21,959 nt of DNA from Victivallis vadensis (GCA_020718525.1 DYRX01000033.1:1-21959), one strand, 5' to 3'; shown: positions 14,406 to 21,958, numbered from the stretch's first letter. The notes: a model not told the origin generated them from the letters alone. Program-made: numbers and translations.

Positions 14406-16277
14406 TCAATCTCGGACCGCGGCTTGCTTGCCGCGTCCGGCATCCTCGAAAAAGCTTCTGTACCAAAGTTCTACATTGAAGTACGTCCACAAAAATGCGG
14501 AATTTCCCTCCTTGTAGATGCCGCTCTTGTCTGCATCATATGCGGTTTGAAAATGTCTGTGATTGAGGAAGTGCCTTTCTTTGAAGGAATTGGAATTGAT
14601 GGTGTCGTCAAAAAGCTCCCTGTATGGTCCCCGTCCTCTCATCCAAGACTCGACGGGAGTGCCAAATCCGATTTTTTTCCTGTATATCTGATCTTTGTCA
14701 ATGTACTTTTCTGCAATTTTTTTAAGCACAGCCTTTCTTTCTCCGCCTGCGACTCTGATCTCGTATGGAAAGGAGTTTGCTAGCCTGAAAAGTTTTTCAG
14801 TGCAGAAGGGGACACGAAATTCGAGGGATGCCGCCATCCCCATCTTGTCGGCTCTGTAAAACCACTGTGGCAGATCGCAGACTTCGTCCTGAAGTATCGC
14901 CTCGTCAAGGATATTTGCCGCCAAGTCCGCAATTTCATTGCGGTATGACATGCAGGATCCATCTCCTGACAGAAGTCCGTCAAGCAAGTTCAAGTCGGCG
15001 TATGTGAGAGAATAGAGGGAGGGGCGATACGCAGAGACTTTGAAAATGTCCCTTCCTTTTTTCATCGGCCAGAATTTGAGGAGGCTTTTCCTGAGTAAAG
15101 CATGTTTGAAAAGGAAATTTCGTCTGGCAAGTATGGCGACTGAAATCGGGTTGAATCTGGCATATCCCAGGAATGACTCGTCGGCGCCCTCGCCGCTGAG
15201 CATCACGGTGATGTACTCTTTGGATTTAAGCGCCAAATGGAGAGTGCAGACGGAATTTGGATCGTTGAGCGGCTCTTCATATGACCATACGGCATGGTCC
15301 AGCAAGGAGACGAAGAGAGCTTCGTCCATGCGATAGTCGTGATGTATTGTTCCATACCTTTCTGAGACTCGTTTCTGGTATTCGGACTCGTCCAAAGCAG
15401 GATCGTCGAAAGATATGGAGAACGAATGGAGGCGCCTGGGGCTCGTTTTGGATGCGATTGCGCTTATCAGGCTTGAATCAACTCCTCCGCTTAGCTGGAC
15501 ACCAAGCTCGACATCGCTCCGCATATGGAATTTGACGCTCTCCTCGAGGGCGGCTTCAGTCTCTGCGCATGCTTCTGAGAATGAAATATTCTTGTTTGTC
15601 CTCATTGTTTCGGCGAGGCTGAAATATTGCGAAATTCGCAAATTTCCTTTACTGTATGTGCCGGAGTGGCCCGGAAGAAGACGCCTCATATTTTTGACGA
15701 GGGTGTTTGCGCCCGGAAGTGATCTGAAGACAAGATATTCGTTCAAGGAGCTCCAATCTGGCTCCAGTCCGCCAAGCGGGATCAGCGATTTCATTTCGCT
15801 GGCAAAGACAATCCTGTCGCCGTCGTCGTAGATATGCAGTGGTTTGATCCCGAGCTGATCTCTGGCAAAGAAAATTTTTCTTTTTTTCAGATCCGCGATA
15901 AGAAATGCGAACATCCCGCAGAATTTGGAGAGGCAGGCTTCGCCCCAGTGAAGGTATGAATTGAGAAGGGTCTCCGTGTCGGAATCGGATTTGAATGAGA
16001 AACCGGCTGAAATCAACTCTTTTCTGAGCTCGAGATAGTTATAGATTTCTCCGTTGAATACAATGAGATAGTCTCCGGAGAAATCAAACATCGGCTGATG
16101 GGCTTTTTCACTGAGATCAATTATTTTCAGGCGGCGGAAGGCGGCTGAGAACCATTCCGATTCATAAAAGCCCTCGTCATCGGGTCCCCTGTGGAGGATC
16201 ATCGAGCTCATCGCCCGAAGCATCTCCGAAGGGAAAGATTTAGAAGCTCTCGATATTGTTCCTACGAAACCGCACAT
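14406..16277 (-). CDS. asnB: Asparagine synthetase B (glutamine-hydrolysing), canonical motif
   Basis: The 623-residue protein should make asparagine from aspartate, glutamine and ATP. The class II glutaminase starts 'MCGFVG' with catalytic Cys2, then HRGPDDEG (29-36) and NGEIYN (75-80). The synthetase domain has SGGVDS (263-268), 'EEPLNDP' and GEGADE (362-367), keeping the Glu363 expected of true asparagine synthetases. It is therefore a better candidate for the housekeeping enzyme than the GQGGDE paralogue on the other strand. The start ATG lies one nucleotide after the stop of the YqjE-like gene, so translation is probably coupled. The two asnB genes point toward each other with the GH42 gene between them. 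Some similar AsnB proteins serve polysaccharide or lipid modification, so the acceptor remains an inference. Confidence 0.92.
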   Translation of the reverse strand: MCGFVGTISRASKSFPSEMLRAMSSMILHRGPDDEGFYESEWFSAAFRRLKIIDLSEKAHQPMFDFSGDYLIVFNGEIYNYLELRKELISAGFSFKSDSDTETLLNSYLHWGEACLSKFCGMFAFLIADLKKRKIFFARDQLGIKPLHIYDDGDRIVFASEMKSLIPLGGLEPDWSSLNEYLVFRSLPGANTLVKNMRRLLPGHSGTYSKGNLRISQYFSLAETMRTNKNISFSEACAETEAALEESVKFHMRSDVELGVQLSGGVDSSLISAIASKTSPRRLHSFSISFDDPALDESEYQKRVSERYGTIHHDYRMDEALFVSLLDHAVWSYEEPLNDPNSVCTLHLALKSKEYITVMLSGEGADESFLGYARFNPISVAILARRNFLFKHALLRKSLLKFWPMKKGRDIFKVSAYRPSLYSLTYADLNLLDGLLSGDGSCMSYRNEIADLAANILDEAILQDEVCDLPQWFYRADKMGMAASLEFRVPFCTEKLFRLANSFPYEIRVAGGERKAVLKKIAEKYIDKDQIYRKKIGFGTPVESWMRGRGPYRELFDDTINSNSFKERHFLNHRHFQTAYDADKSGIYKEGNSAFLWTYFNVELWYRSFFEDAGRGKQAAVRD

Positions 16278-16278
16278 T

Positions 16279-16668
16279 TCATGAGTCTTTTCGGATGTCT
16301 CTTATCATATCCGTAGATCCGGAAACATCGAGCCAATTTTTTTCTGAAAAGACGTTTCTAAGGAAAAATGCTCCTGCCGCGACATATGCCAGCCCCAGAA
16401 CGAGGCACAAAAGGGCAATCACCCAGTCGAAACCGAGGATATGAAGCGCGAGGAAGGCGGCAAGATGAAGCAGTATGAATCCTGTCATCGAAATGAGGAC
16501 TGCCACCGCGCATGCAAGCCACAGTATGCCTAGCTGACGAAGAGCGGAGACAAGCTTGATGTAGGCTTTAATCGCGTCAATCTTGAGGCTCTTTACAAGA
16601 TCCCCCTTCGCAAGCTTGAGCCCCTGAAAAAACAACCACAAGAGTAAAGAACGCAATATGCCCTTCAT
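16279..16668 (-). CDS. Two-helix membrane protein, possibly YqjE/DUF1469-like
   Basis: The product is 129 residues. An amphipathic N-terminal part (1-45) precedes two hydrophobic segments at about 47-72 and 82-104, then a short polar tail. The layout fits the phage-holin-like YqjE family, and the next gene upstream encodes a YqjD/ElaB-type protein, as in the E. coli yqjD-yqjE pair. Sequence identity to YqjE is not obvious by eye, so context carries much of this call. The ATG at 16668 has GGAG 5 nt upstream. The stop is one nucleotide before the asnB start. Confidence 0.6.
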   Translation of the reverse strand: MKGILRSLLLWLFFQGLKLAKGDLVKSLKIDAIKAYIKLVSALRQLGILWLACAVAVLISMTGFILLHLAAFLALHILGFDWVIALLCLVLGLAYVAAGAFFLRNVFSEKNWLDVSGSTDMIRDIRKDS

Positions 16669-16775
16669 GATGACTCCACTGCTTGGTCAATAATGCAGAA
16701 TTATGGGGCAGAGCGCATCCGGGAAAAGAATTTTCATTCTAGACTGCCGGACGCGCCGCCGTCAGACTTGATTGT

Positions 16776-17114
16776 TCAGGAAGTTTTTCTGCCGAGGATG
16801 AAACCGAGAAGCAGTGCACCGACTGCAACTCCGCCAATGTACACCCATGGGTTCTTGCGGACGTTCTGATCAACCGCACCTGCGAGTTCCTTCGTCTTCT
16901 CTTCTGATATTTCCTTCATGTTCTTTGCAATTTCCGCAGCCTTCTGACCGGCGGCTGTGAGCCTCTCGCGAAGATTGCATTCGTCAACCAAGGCATCCTT
17001 GAGAGATTCGAACTTGCCGTTCGCGACCTTTCTGATCTGATCCTTTTCGGCCTTTGCCACTTCCTCGAGCAATCTGAGCGCTTCCATGATCTTTTCCGGA
17101 GCATGTGCTGACAT
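16776..17114 (-). CDS. DUF883 family protein (YqjD/ElaB-like), C-terminal membrane anchor
   Basis: This 112-residue protein has a long charged helical region (about 6-85, rich in Glu, Lys and Ala) followed by the family's tail: 'VRKNPWVYIGGVAVGALLLG' and a Gly-Arg-Lys ending, forming one transmembrane helix at about 91-108. E. coli YqjD and ElaB have this layout; YqjD is reported to bind ribosomes at the inner membrane in stationary phase. A similar envelope-tethering role here is inference. The start ATG at 17114 has a strong AGGAGG ribosome-binding site 5 nt upstream. It lies 107 nt upstream of the YqjE-like gene. Confidence 0.8.
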   Translation of the reverse strand: MSAHAPEKIMEALRLLEEVAKAEKDQIRKVANGKFESLKDALVDECNLRERLTAAGQKAAEIAKNMKEISEEKTKELAGAVDQNVRKNPWVYIGGVAVGALLLGFILGRKTS

Positions 17115-17151
17115 TTTTTCCTCCTTTTTTGTGTTGTTAACTAAGGCGGAC

Positions 17152-17496
17152 TTAACGCCTGACAGATAATATTGCGCTGAATTCTTTTATTTCAAGCAGG
17201 ATATGGCAAAAGTATCGGAGATATCCGGAACCAGGCAAGGACTTTGTCTTATCCTGAAAAAATTGCTGTCTGATTCGCTGTTGCTCTTGCAAGCCAAATG
17301 AGTATTGCGTGTAGTGGTATGTCCTCTCGCCGTCCAAAAAGGAGGGGAGAATGCTGAACCGAAAAGTGTCTTCCAAGATCTGGCTCTTGAATATGAAGCC
17401 GCTTTTTTCAGCGAGAAGCCCTGGATCTGAGAGGGAAGCTACAATGTGCGCAAGATTCTCTTCCGCTTCTCTCCTTCCATTGAACATTACATCCAT
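17152..17496 (-). CDS. Hypothetical protein
   Basis: I do not recognise this protein of about 114 residues. It has no signal peptide or membrane helix. The sequence is mixed alpha/beta in character, with a Tyr/Gln/Arg-rich middle ('YHYTQYSFGLQEQQRIRQQF'). The open frame extends upstream to a TTG at 17538, but the ATG at 17496 (start 'MDVMFNG') has AAGG 8 nt upstream and is preferred; an ATG at 17487 is also possible. It lies between the YqjD-like gene and another doubtful small ORF on the same strand, and may be a real operon member or a decayed gene. Confidence 0.45.
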   Translation of the reverse strand: MDVMFNGRREAEENLAHIVASLSDPGLLAEKSGFIFKSQILEDTFRFSILPSFLDGERTYHYTQYSFGLQEQQRIRQQFFQDKTKSLPGSGYLRYFCHILLEIKEFSAILSVRR

Positions 17497-17564
17497 GCGC
17501 TTTACCTTGGCAAAAAACTGAGAATCCAAACTACTCAAATAAAATGCAAAATCGTTTTTTATGG

Positions 17565-17801
17565 TTATTTTTCTGTAAAAATTTCAGAAGGACTGGTTTG
17601 GATGCGTTTTCGAAAAAACGCCATGCGGCATATGCGTAATGAGTCAGTCCCACCCAGCTTGACGGTTACAGCAAAAGTGCCACTTTCATCCTCACATGTC
17701 AAATCGCTGTCGCTGTCGTAATCACCCGCATCAACGTGCATCGTGTATGCCAACTTGAGCCGATCCGCTGTGAACGCGAAGGGATTTGCAGAGAAGTCCA
17801 T
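17565..17801 (-). CDS. Hypothetical small protein, C-terminal frame uncertain
   Basis: This 78-residue ORF starts 6 nt after the SGNH-hydrolase gene without a visible ribosome-binding site. The first 50 residues read like a real beta-rich protein with a run of Asp/Ser ('DAGDYDSDSDL'). The last 28 residues are basic and look less protein-like. From about 17650 downward a second frame on the same strand is open for over 40 codons and looks more like coding sequence ('WVGLTHYAYAAWRFFENASK'), ending in a TAG near 17530. A frameshift or a decayed gene is therefore possible. No function can be assigned. Confidence 0.35.
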   Translation of the reverse strand: MDFSANPFAFTADRLKLAYTMHVDAGDYDSDSDLTCEDESGTFAVTVKLGGTDSLRICRMAFFRKRIQTSPSEIFTEK

Positions 17802-17807
17802 CGCGTT

Positions 17808-18893
17808 CTAACGGAGCGTATTGATTATTTTTTCGGAGATGATCTTATGTTCGGCATGATTTGGGTGGGAATCGAGAATTTTTCCAGACTTGTCGTCTAC
17901 AAATGAATATGCTTTTTTCCATGATTTTTCGTCTGTCGGCTGAAGCTTCGAACCGAGGGCGTCGAAACTGTCAATGACAGGGATATCTGACGGGAAAGCT
18001 GGATTTTTCTCCTCTTTGTCCCGGGGCGAACCGTAGAGATGCAAAATATAGGGTTTCGCATTGTTTTCAGCGCAGATTTTTGCAATTTCTGAATAGGCGT
18101 ATGAGGTGATTTTATCTTTGTCTCCGCATGGCGCCGGAATCAGACCGAGAAGCAGTTTAACATTGGTCAGCAAGGACATGAAGTCATCGTGCAGGAAGAG
18201 CGGGAGTGAGACATTGAATGTGAACGCGGGAAGCGAATCGTCCGCGTGGGCAGGAATGTCGAGATCGTATGCGACGGAATGAAAGGCTGGAGGTGATATT
18301 TGAATGGAGGCATCCTTTGCTTTCGAATAGTAGGGGACAGTGCATTTTCCGAAGTTGAATGGTGCGTAGATCTGCATGGAGCGCTCCGGTAGCCATTTGG
18401 AATACTGCAGAACTACTATTTGCGGCTTGACTAGGGGGACAAGTTTGGCGGTCTCCAACTGCATTTGAGCGAGTCCCCAGCCAGGCTTTCCGGCATTGAG
18501 CGCATTCATTTCAAGTCCCTCGCCTGTCAGGGCTGAAAATGTTTTCTCCGACTCGACTCCGTAGCCATGGGTGAAGGAACAGCCTAGAAAAAGAATCTTG
18601 GATGAAGCCTGATTTTTCCGGTTTGGCGTGGAGCGTATCCCGTTCTCATCGAAGACAACGGGGACTTTGTCTTTCCCTGGAATTGTGTGGAAGACAGTTT
18701 TTCCACTGATAGTTGAATAGCCAAGATCAGGATGGAAGCGGAAGATGTTGTCGCTCCAGCGTCTTTCGGAATTTCTTAGGGACGCACCCCGCCAGACAAT
18801 GCTGGCAAAGTAGAGCAGTGCAAGGAAGGAAAACGCAAGAAGGAGACTCAGAAATGCAAAAATAAACTTTTTCCGTGCGCTTGGACTTCTCAT
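17808..18893 (-). CDS. Membrane-anchored SGNH/GDSL-type hydrolase-like protein
   Basis: The 361-residue protein has an N-terminal membrane segment (about 9-32) after a basic start, then an SGNH-like domain. Block I is 'ILFLGCSFTHGYGV' with the likely nucleophile Ser106. Block II is 'NAGKPGWG' with the oxyanion-type Asn/Gly region near 133. The C-terminal block is 'DSHPNHAEH' with likely Asp341/His343. Such enzymes usually hydrolyse esters on lipids or polysaccharides, or move acyl groups. Facing outside the membrane, a role in envelope or glycan ester removal is likely but not provable. The ATG at 18893 is chosen because it follows the trpF stop by 5 nt and starts the signal anchor; an in-frame start at 18959 would overlap trpF. 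Confidence 0.8.
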   Translation of the reverse strand: MRSPSARKKFIFAFLSLLLAFSFLALLYFASIVWRGASLRNSERRWSDNIFRFHPDLGYSTISGKTVFHTIPGKDKVPVVFDENGIRSTPNRKNQASSKILFLGCSFTHGYGVESEKTFSALTGEGLEMNALNAGKPGWGLAQMQLETAKLVPLVKPQIVVLQYSKWLPERSMQIYAPFNFGKCTVPYYSKAKDASIQISPPAFHSVAYDLDIPAHADDSLPAFTFNVSLPLFLHDDFMSLLTNVKLLLGLIPAPCGDKDKITSYAYSEIAKICAENNAKPYILHLYGSPRDKEEKNPAFPSDIPVIDSFDALGSKLQPTDEKSWKKAYSFVDDKSGKILDSHPNHAEHKIISEKIINTLR

Positions 18894-18898
18894 TGGTG

Positions 18899-19573
18899 TT
18901 AATCGGGCTTTTCGGAAGACATGCAGGCATTCCTTGCATGCTCGACAAAGCTTTTGCATTTTTCAACAGAATGATAGCCGTTCTCGCCCTTCAAGCCGCT
19001 GTTCGCGTCAACCCCGTAGGGGCGGACTTCGGAAATTGCGGCGGCGACATTTGCATCGTCCAGCCCTCCGGCAAGAATAACTGGCACAGTCGAAAGTTTG
19101 ACAAACTGCGATGCGCGATCCCAGTTGTGGTTCCTTCCAGCCCCCCCGTTCTGCCCGGCGCTTTTGTTGTAGCTGTCCAAAAGAATCGAGTTGATGTAGG
19201 GATGGTATTCGTCTGGCGAGATGTCAATGGAGTCGTAGACGAAATGCGCCGCAAGAATTATTTTGCCCGTCGGCGGCATGAGTTTTTTCAACTTTTTCAC
19301 CTCGGCTAAGGAGGAGCAGCCATGAAGCTGGACGTTGTAGACGCCTGTTTTCTTCAAGATGTCAAATATTGACTCGGCATCAATCAGATGCGTGACAATT
19401 ACGGGTGTCACATATGGAAGCAGTTCGCAGGCGAGTCGTTGCGCTGTGCTTGGAAGTATGAAATCTGGAGAGGCGTGCAGCTGTCCAACCAGGAAACCGA
19501 CGGCATCGGCACCTGCTTCGGTCGCCGTCTTCAGATCGTCCGAGCTTTTAACTCCGCATATCTTAACTCTCAT
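18899..19573 (-). CDS. trpF: Phosphoribosylanthranilate isomerase (divergent)
   Basis: TrpF converts phosphoribosylanthranilate to CdRP in tryptophan synthesis. The 224-residue length fits the single-domain TIM barrel. Visible motifs are 'VKICGV' with general base Cys6, 'GVYNVQLHG', 'ILLDS' with probable general acid Asp133, 'ILAGGLDDANV' and 'GVDANSG' for phosphate binding. The strand 1-2 loop ('GFLVGQLHASPDFI') lacks the usual 'GFIF...SPRYI' form, so it is divergent. No other trp gene lies in the window; the context is coaX upstream and an SGNH hydrolase downstream. The ATG overlaps the coaX end by 11 nt, with GGGAG 7 nt upstream. The gene contains a run of seven C on the plus strand near 19141. 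Confidence 0.85.
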   Translation of the reverse strand: MRVKICGVKSSDDLKTATEAGADAVGFLVGQLHASPDFILPSTAQRLACELLPYVTPVIVTHLIDAESIFDILKKTGVYNVQLHGCSSLAEVKKLKKLMPPTGKIILAAHFVYDSIDISPDEYHPYINSILLDSYNKSAGQNGGAGRNHNWDRASQFVKLSTVPVILAGGLDDANVAAAISEVRPYGVDANSGLKGENGYHSVEKCKSFVEHARNACMSSEKPD

Positions 19574-20279
19574 TGTGCAACTCCCATGCCTTTGCTGTTC
19601 CTCTTAAAGTAAAAGCATTTCCGACGCAAGTCAAGCCGGAAACGTTTTCTAGGAAAAAATCGGCATCGCCTCCTGCGGCAAGCACGGGGATCCCTGAACG
19701 TGCGGAACATTGCAATTTAATCGAGGAGATTATTTCCCTGACCCCCCCGATCAGCGCCTTGTCGCATCCGAAGGAGACGGCTTCGCGCGTATCGAGACCG
19801 AGCACGGCACCATTTGCATCGAAATTTTCGAAGATTGGTATTTGAGCTGTGAAGCTGTTCAAAGCCTGTCTCATCATGATCCTTCCAGGAATGATGACAC
19901 CTCCCTCAAACCTCTTTCCCTCTCCAAGCAGATCTATGGTGATCGCAGTACCAAAGTCGGCGACGATTGCCGGAAGTTCTGAAAAGTCCGCCGCCGCGAC
20001 AAGATTCGCAAGGCGGTCCGAGCCGAATCCAGAAGGATTTTTCAGGAGCGAGAGATCTATTCCATGCTTTTTTGTCGCGTCAAGCCAGAATATGTCGAAA
20101 CCCGCCAGGATTGTTCCAGCGGACGGGATGACCGAAGACGCCGCCATGGGAACATGATGCGGAAAAGACAGTGGACCAAGCTCCGAGCTTGGCATTCGAT
20201 ATATTTCGCCCAGCCTGCCACTGGCGAAGCGCGCCCATTGGGTGTTGGTGTTGCCTATGTTAAGAACGATTAAATCCAA
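19563..20279 (-). CDS. coaX: Type III pantothenate kinase-like protein with altered N-terminal motif
   Basis: CoaX phosphorylates pantothenate, the first step of coenzyme A synthesis. The 238-residue protein has the family's ASKHA fold motifs: 'NIGNTNTQWARF' (7-18), 'NPSGFGSDRLANLVAA' with Asp88, and 'VADFGTAITIDLL' with Asp108, then 'GGVIIPG'. The N-terminal motif is normally DxGNT, with an Asp I recall as conserved and essential in Thermotoga CoaX. Here codon 7 is AAC, so the residue is Asn. The start is TTG at 20279 with AGGAG 7 nt upstream. It heads the leftward run that continues with trpF through an 11-nt overlap. Activity as a kinase is uncertain because of the substitution. Confidence 0.88.
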   Translation of the reverse strand: MDLIVLNIGNTNTQWARFASGRLGEIYRMPSSELGPLSFPHHVPMAASSVIPSAGTILAGFDIFWLDATKKHGIDLSLLKNPSGFGSDRLANLVAAADFSELPAIVADFGTAITIDLLGEGKRFEGGVIIPGRIMMRQALNSFTAQIPIFENFDANGAVLGLDTREAVSFGCDKALIGGVREIISSIKLQCSARSGIPVLAAGGDADFFLENVSGLTCVGNAFTLRGTAKAWELHNES

Positions 20280-20323
20280 AGAAATTCTCCTCTTTTCACG
20301 AAATCACCCGCAGTGTTACTGCA

Positions 20324-20351
20324 ATTATTCTGTTTATCTAATTGACAACAA
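20324..20351 (-). promoter_or_regulatory. Candidate promoter for coaX
   Basis: On the minus strand TTGTTG (20346-20351) is followed after 16 nt by AATAAT (20324-20329), with the coaX TTG start about 45 nt further. The -10 matches five of six consensus bases; the -35 matches only in its first three. Confidence 0.3.
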
Positions 20352-20432
20352 ACAAGTTAAATGAGACAAGCGCCGAATTCATCGCGGTTTCAGGCAGTTC
20401 AATCCACGTCGAGAGAAAATATCCGATTCCTC

Positions 20433-20460
20433 TTGAAATATCAAGCATTCCGTTTAGATT
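20433..20460 (+). promoter_or_regulatory. Candidate promoter for the TPR lipoprotein gene
   Basis: TTGAAA (20433-20438) is followed after 16 nt by TAGATT (20455-20460), 41 nt before the TTG start. The -35 overlaps a small dyad, CTTGA/TCAAG (20432-20445). Confidence 0.35.
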
Positions 20461-20501
20461 AGCGGAAAATAGGGCAGTTACATTTTTTCAGGAGATTCCT
20501 T

Positions 20502-21314
20502 TTGAAGCATTATTCTTACATTTTCGCCTTGCTTCTCCGCAGAGAGAAAACTGCAAGACTTTTCACTGCAACAGCTTGCTTTTGCGTTCTTTCTCTCCTT
20601 CCGTCCTGCGGAAAGATTTCCCCCCCCCCGTCCAACGACGCGATGATTTCTGACCTGATTTCCACTGCATCTGGTCCCGGAGCGGACTGGAAATTGGCGA
20701 AGTCCAAGGCATACAAGGCTGTCAAGGCGTACCCGGAAGACCCTAATGCCAGAGTCATTTTCGCCCTTGCATCGGAACAAAGCGGACACATCAACGATGC
20801 CGTCGAATCGGCAAGAGCGGCAGTTCGCCTCGATCCGGACAATTTCCCGGCTCAGTTTCATCTAGGACGCCTGCTAGTGCTCGCTCAGCACTGCGAAGAG
20901 GCGCTTGGTCCGCTTAAAAGCGCCCTCCGAATTTCTCCGGGAAATCAGGAGACCGTCATTCTCCTCGCAAAAGCCTCGCAGAATACAGGTCTTTACGACG
21001 ACGCAATCCGATACTATCTGCCCTTGTCGCGCGGCGGCAGATATGCTGGAAAAAGCGAGCCGTTCAACGAGATCGCATACGCCTATGCCATGAAGGGGGA
21101 CTACCCAAAAGCCTACGAGTACCTCGTTCAAGCCTATAAAAGCAGTCAGAACAATCCTTCCGCAGTTCTGAATCTTGCCATTCTTTGCGACCTGCACATG
21201 GGCAAGAAAGATGTGGCAAAAAAACTCTACCAGAAATATATCGAGCTGACCCTGAAAAATCCGGATCTGAAGGCGAGGCGCTCGGAGATTGACCAGCGTA
21301 TGCAAGCTCTTTAA
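20502..21314 (+). CDS. TPR-repeat lipoprotein
   Basis: The 270-residue protein starts with a signal sequence ending in a lipobox-like LPSC, with the acylated Cys at residue 36. A short Pro/Ser linker follows, then tetratricopeptide repeats from about residue 60 to 260. Typical TPR units include 'AVRLDPDNFPAQFHLGRLLV', 'ALRISPGNQETVILLAKASQ' and 'NEIAYAYAMKGDYPKAYEYL'. TPR lipoproteins usually serve as envelope scaffolds for protein complexes; the partner is unknown. The start is TTG with AGGAG 7 nt upstream. The codons directly after the lipobox contain a run of ten C, which would shift the whole TPR region out of frame if it changed by one or two bases. It is divergent from coaX and converges with the YcfL-like gene. 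Confidence 0.85.
   Translation: MKHYSYIFALLLRREKTARLFTATACFCVLSLLPSCGKISPPPSNDAMISDLISTASGPGADWKLAKSKAYKAVKAYPEDPNARVIFALASEQSGHINDAVESARAAVRLDPDNFPAQFHLGRLLVLAQHCEEALGPLKSALRISPGNQETVILLAKASQNTGLYDDAIRYYLPLSRGGRYAGKSEPFNEIAYAYAMKGDYPKAYEYLVQAYKSSQNNPSAVLNLAILCDLHMGKKDVAKKLYQKYIELTLKNPDLKARRSEIDQRMQAL
20620..20629 (+). repeat. Homopolymer tract of ten C inside the TPR lipoprotein gene
   Basis: Ten consecutive C encode part of the Ser-Pro-Pro-Pro linker directly after the lipobox. Mononucleotide runs of this length are prone to slipped-strand mispairing and serve as phase-variation switches in some bacterial surface genes. Whether it varies here is unknown. Confidence 0.8.
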
Positions 21315-21374
21315 GCGCAACCGTTGAGCAGGGTGTTCAGGTCATCTTTTGCATTCCGCATTCAATATTTCAAT

Positions 21375-21779
21375 TCAATCGTCGTCTGACTCGCGGATCC
21401 TGATTTTGAAGCTTTTCGCCGAAGGATTGGGAGCAAGCCCCTGTATGGTCTTCACCTCGCGCCCGTTCATGTAGAGCGGAATCCACGCCGAGCGTGCAGA
21501 GTCAACTTCCATGCCAGCAGAATCATACCAGGAAAATTTATACTCGAGACGGTAAGTCCTGCTCCGTCCGGACTCAAGTTCAAGATTAACCTGGAGGAGG
21601 CCTCCCACAAAGCGACTCCTAGTGTCTAAGACATTGACATCCACCGGACTGTTCTTGAAATTGACAGTCGAATTTCCCTCTGAAGATCCGTCAACCTCCA
21701 TCACGGATGTCGAGCAGGCTCCAAGAAAAAGCGTCCCCAATGAAGCGAAAAACGCAAACGCAAGATTCCTAAATTTCAT
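21375..21779 (-). CDS. YcfL-like (DUF1425) lipoprotein
   Basis: The 134-residue protein has a lipoprotein signal peptide with lipobox LGAC and Cys22, then a small beta-rich domain. The segment 'YRLEYKFSWYDSAGMEVDS' followed by 'WIPLYMNGREVKTIQGLAPN' matches the YcfL pattern of E. coli, where 'YRFYWYDARGLE' precedes a sandwich strand. Function is unknown; it is an outer-membrane-type small lipoprotein by signal. The ATG at 21779 has AGGAG 9 nt upstream. It converges with the TPR lipoprotein gene with a 60-nt gap that shows no terminator. Confidence 0.85.
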   Translation of the reverse strand: MKFRNLAFAFFASLGTLFLGACSTSVMEVDGSSEGNSTVNFKNSPVDVNVLDTRSRFVGGLLQVNLELESGRSRTYRLEYKFSWYDSAGMEVDSARSAWIPLYMNGREVKTIQGLAPNPSAKSFKIRIRESDDD

Positions 21780-21958
21780 ATCTGTTCACTCCTATATATA
21801 TACAAAATTTTAAGACGGTATGAACAAATAGCATCTGTTTCGCAAAAATCAAGGAATCCTGCGTGCATAGACTGATAGGAAATATCTTTGTGTGGCTTTT
21901 TCAACGTTTTTAGCCGATCGCGCTCTTTCCGTGCCAAAAGCGCTTCTTTGGAGAAATA
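21776..21958 (-). CDS. Possible 3' end of a gene entering from the right edge
   Basis: One minus-strand frame is open for 60 codons from the window edge to a TGA that overlaps the YcfL-like start as ATGA. The distal part reads like protein ('SKEALLARKERDRLKTLKK'). The part nearest the YcfL gene lies in AT-rich DNA that looks like a leader or promoter. A 60-codon open frame can arise by chance, and a second frame is open for 36 codons over the same DNA. Low confidence. Confidence 0.2.
   Translation of the reverse strand, partial: YFSKEALLARKERDRLKTLKKPHKDISYQSMHAGFLDFCETDAICSYRLKILYIYRSEQI

Noticed and set aside
14414..14438. GC-rich hairpin at the 3' end of the minus-strand asnB
   Set aside because: It lies in the coding sequence and has no T-tract after it, so it is more likely a product of codon content than a terminator.
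20342..20370. Perfect TTGACA on the plus strand before the TPR lipoprotein gene
   Set aside because: The hexamer 17 nt further is GACAAG, not a -10. A better-spaced pair is found at 20433-20460.
21780..21800. TATATATA as a -10 box for the YcfL-like gene
   Set aside because: It abuts the ribosome-binding site, so transcription starting from it would begin inside or after the Shine-Dalgarno sequence.
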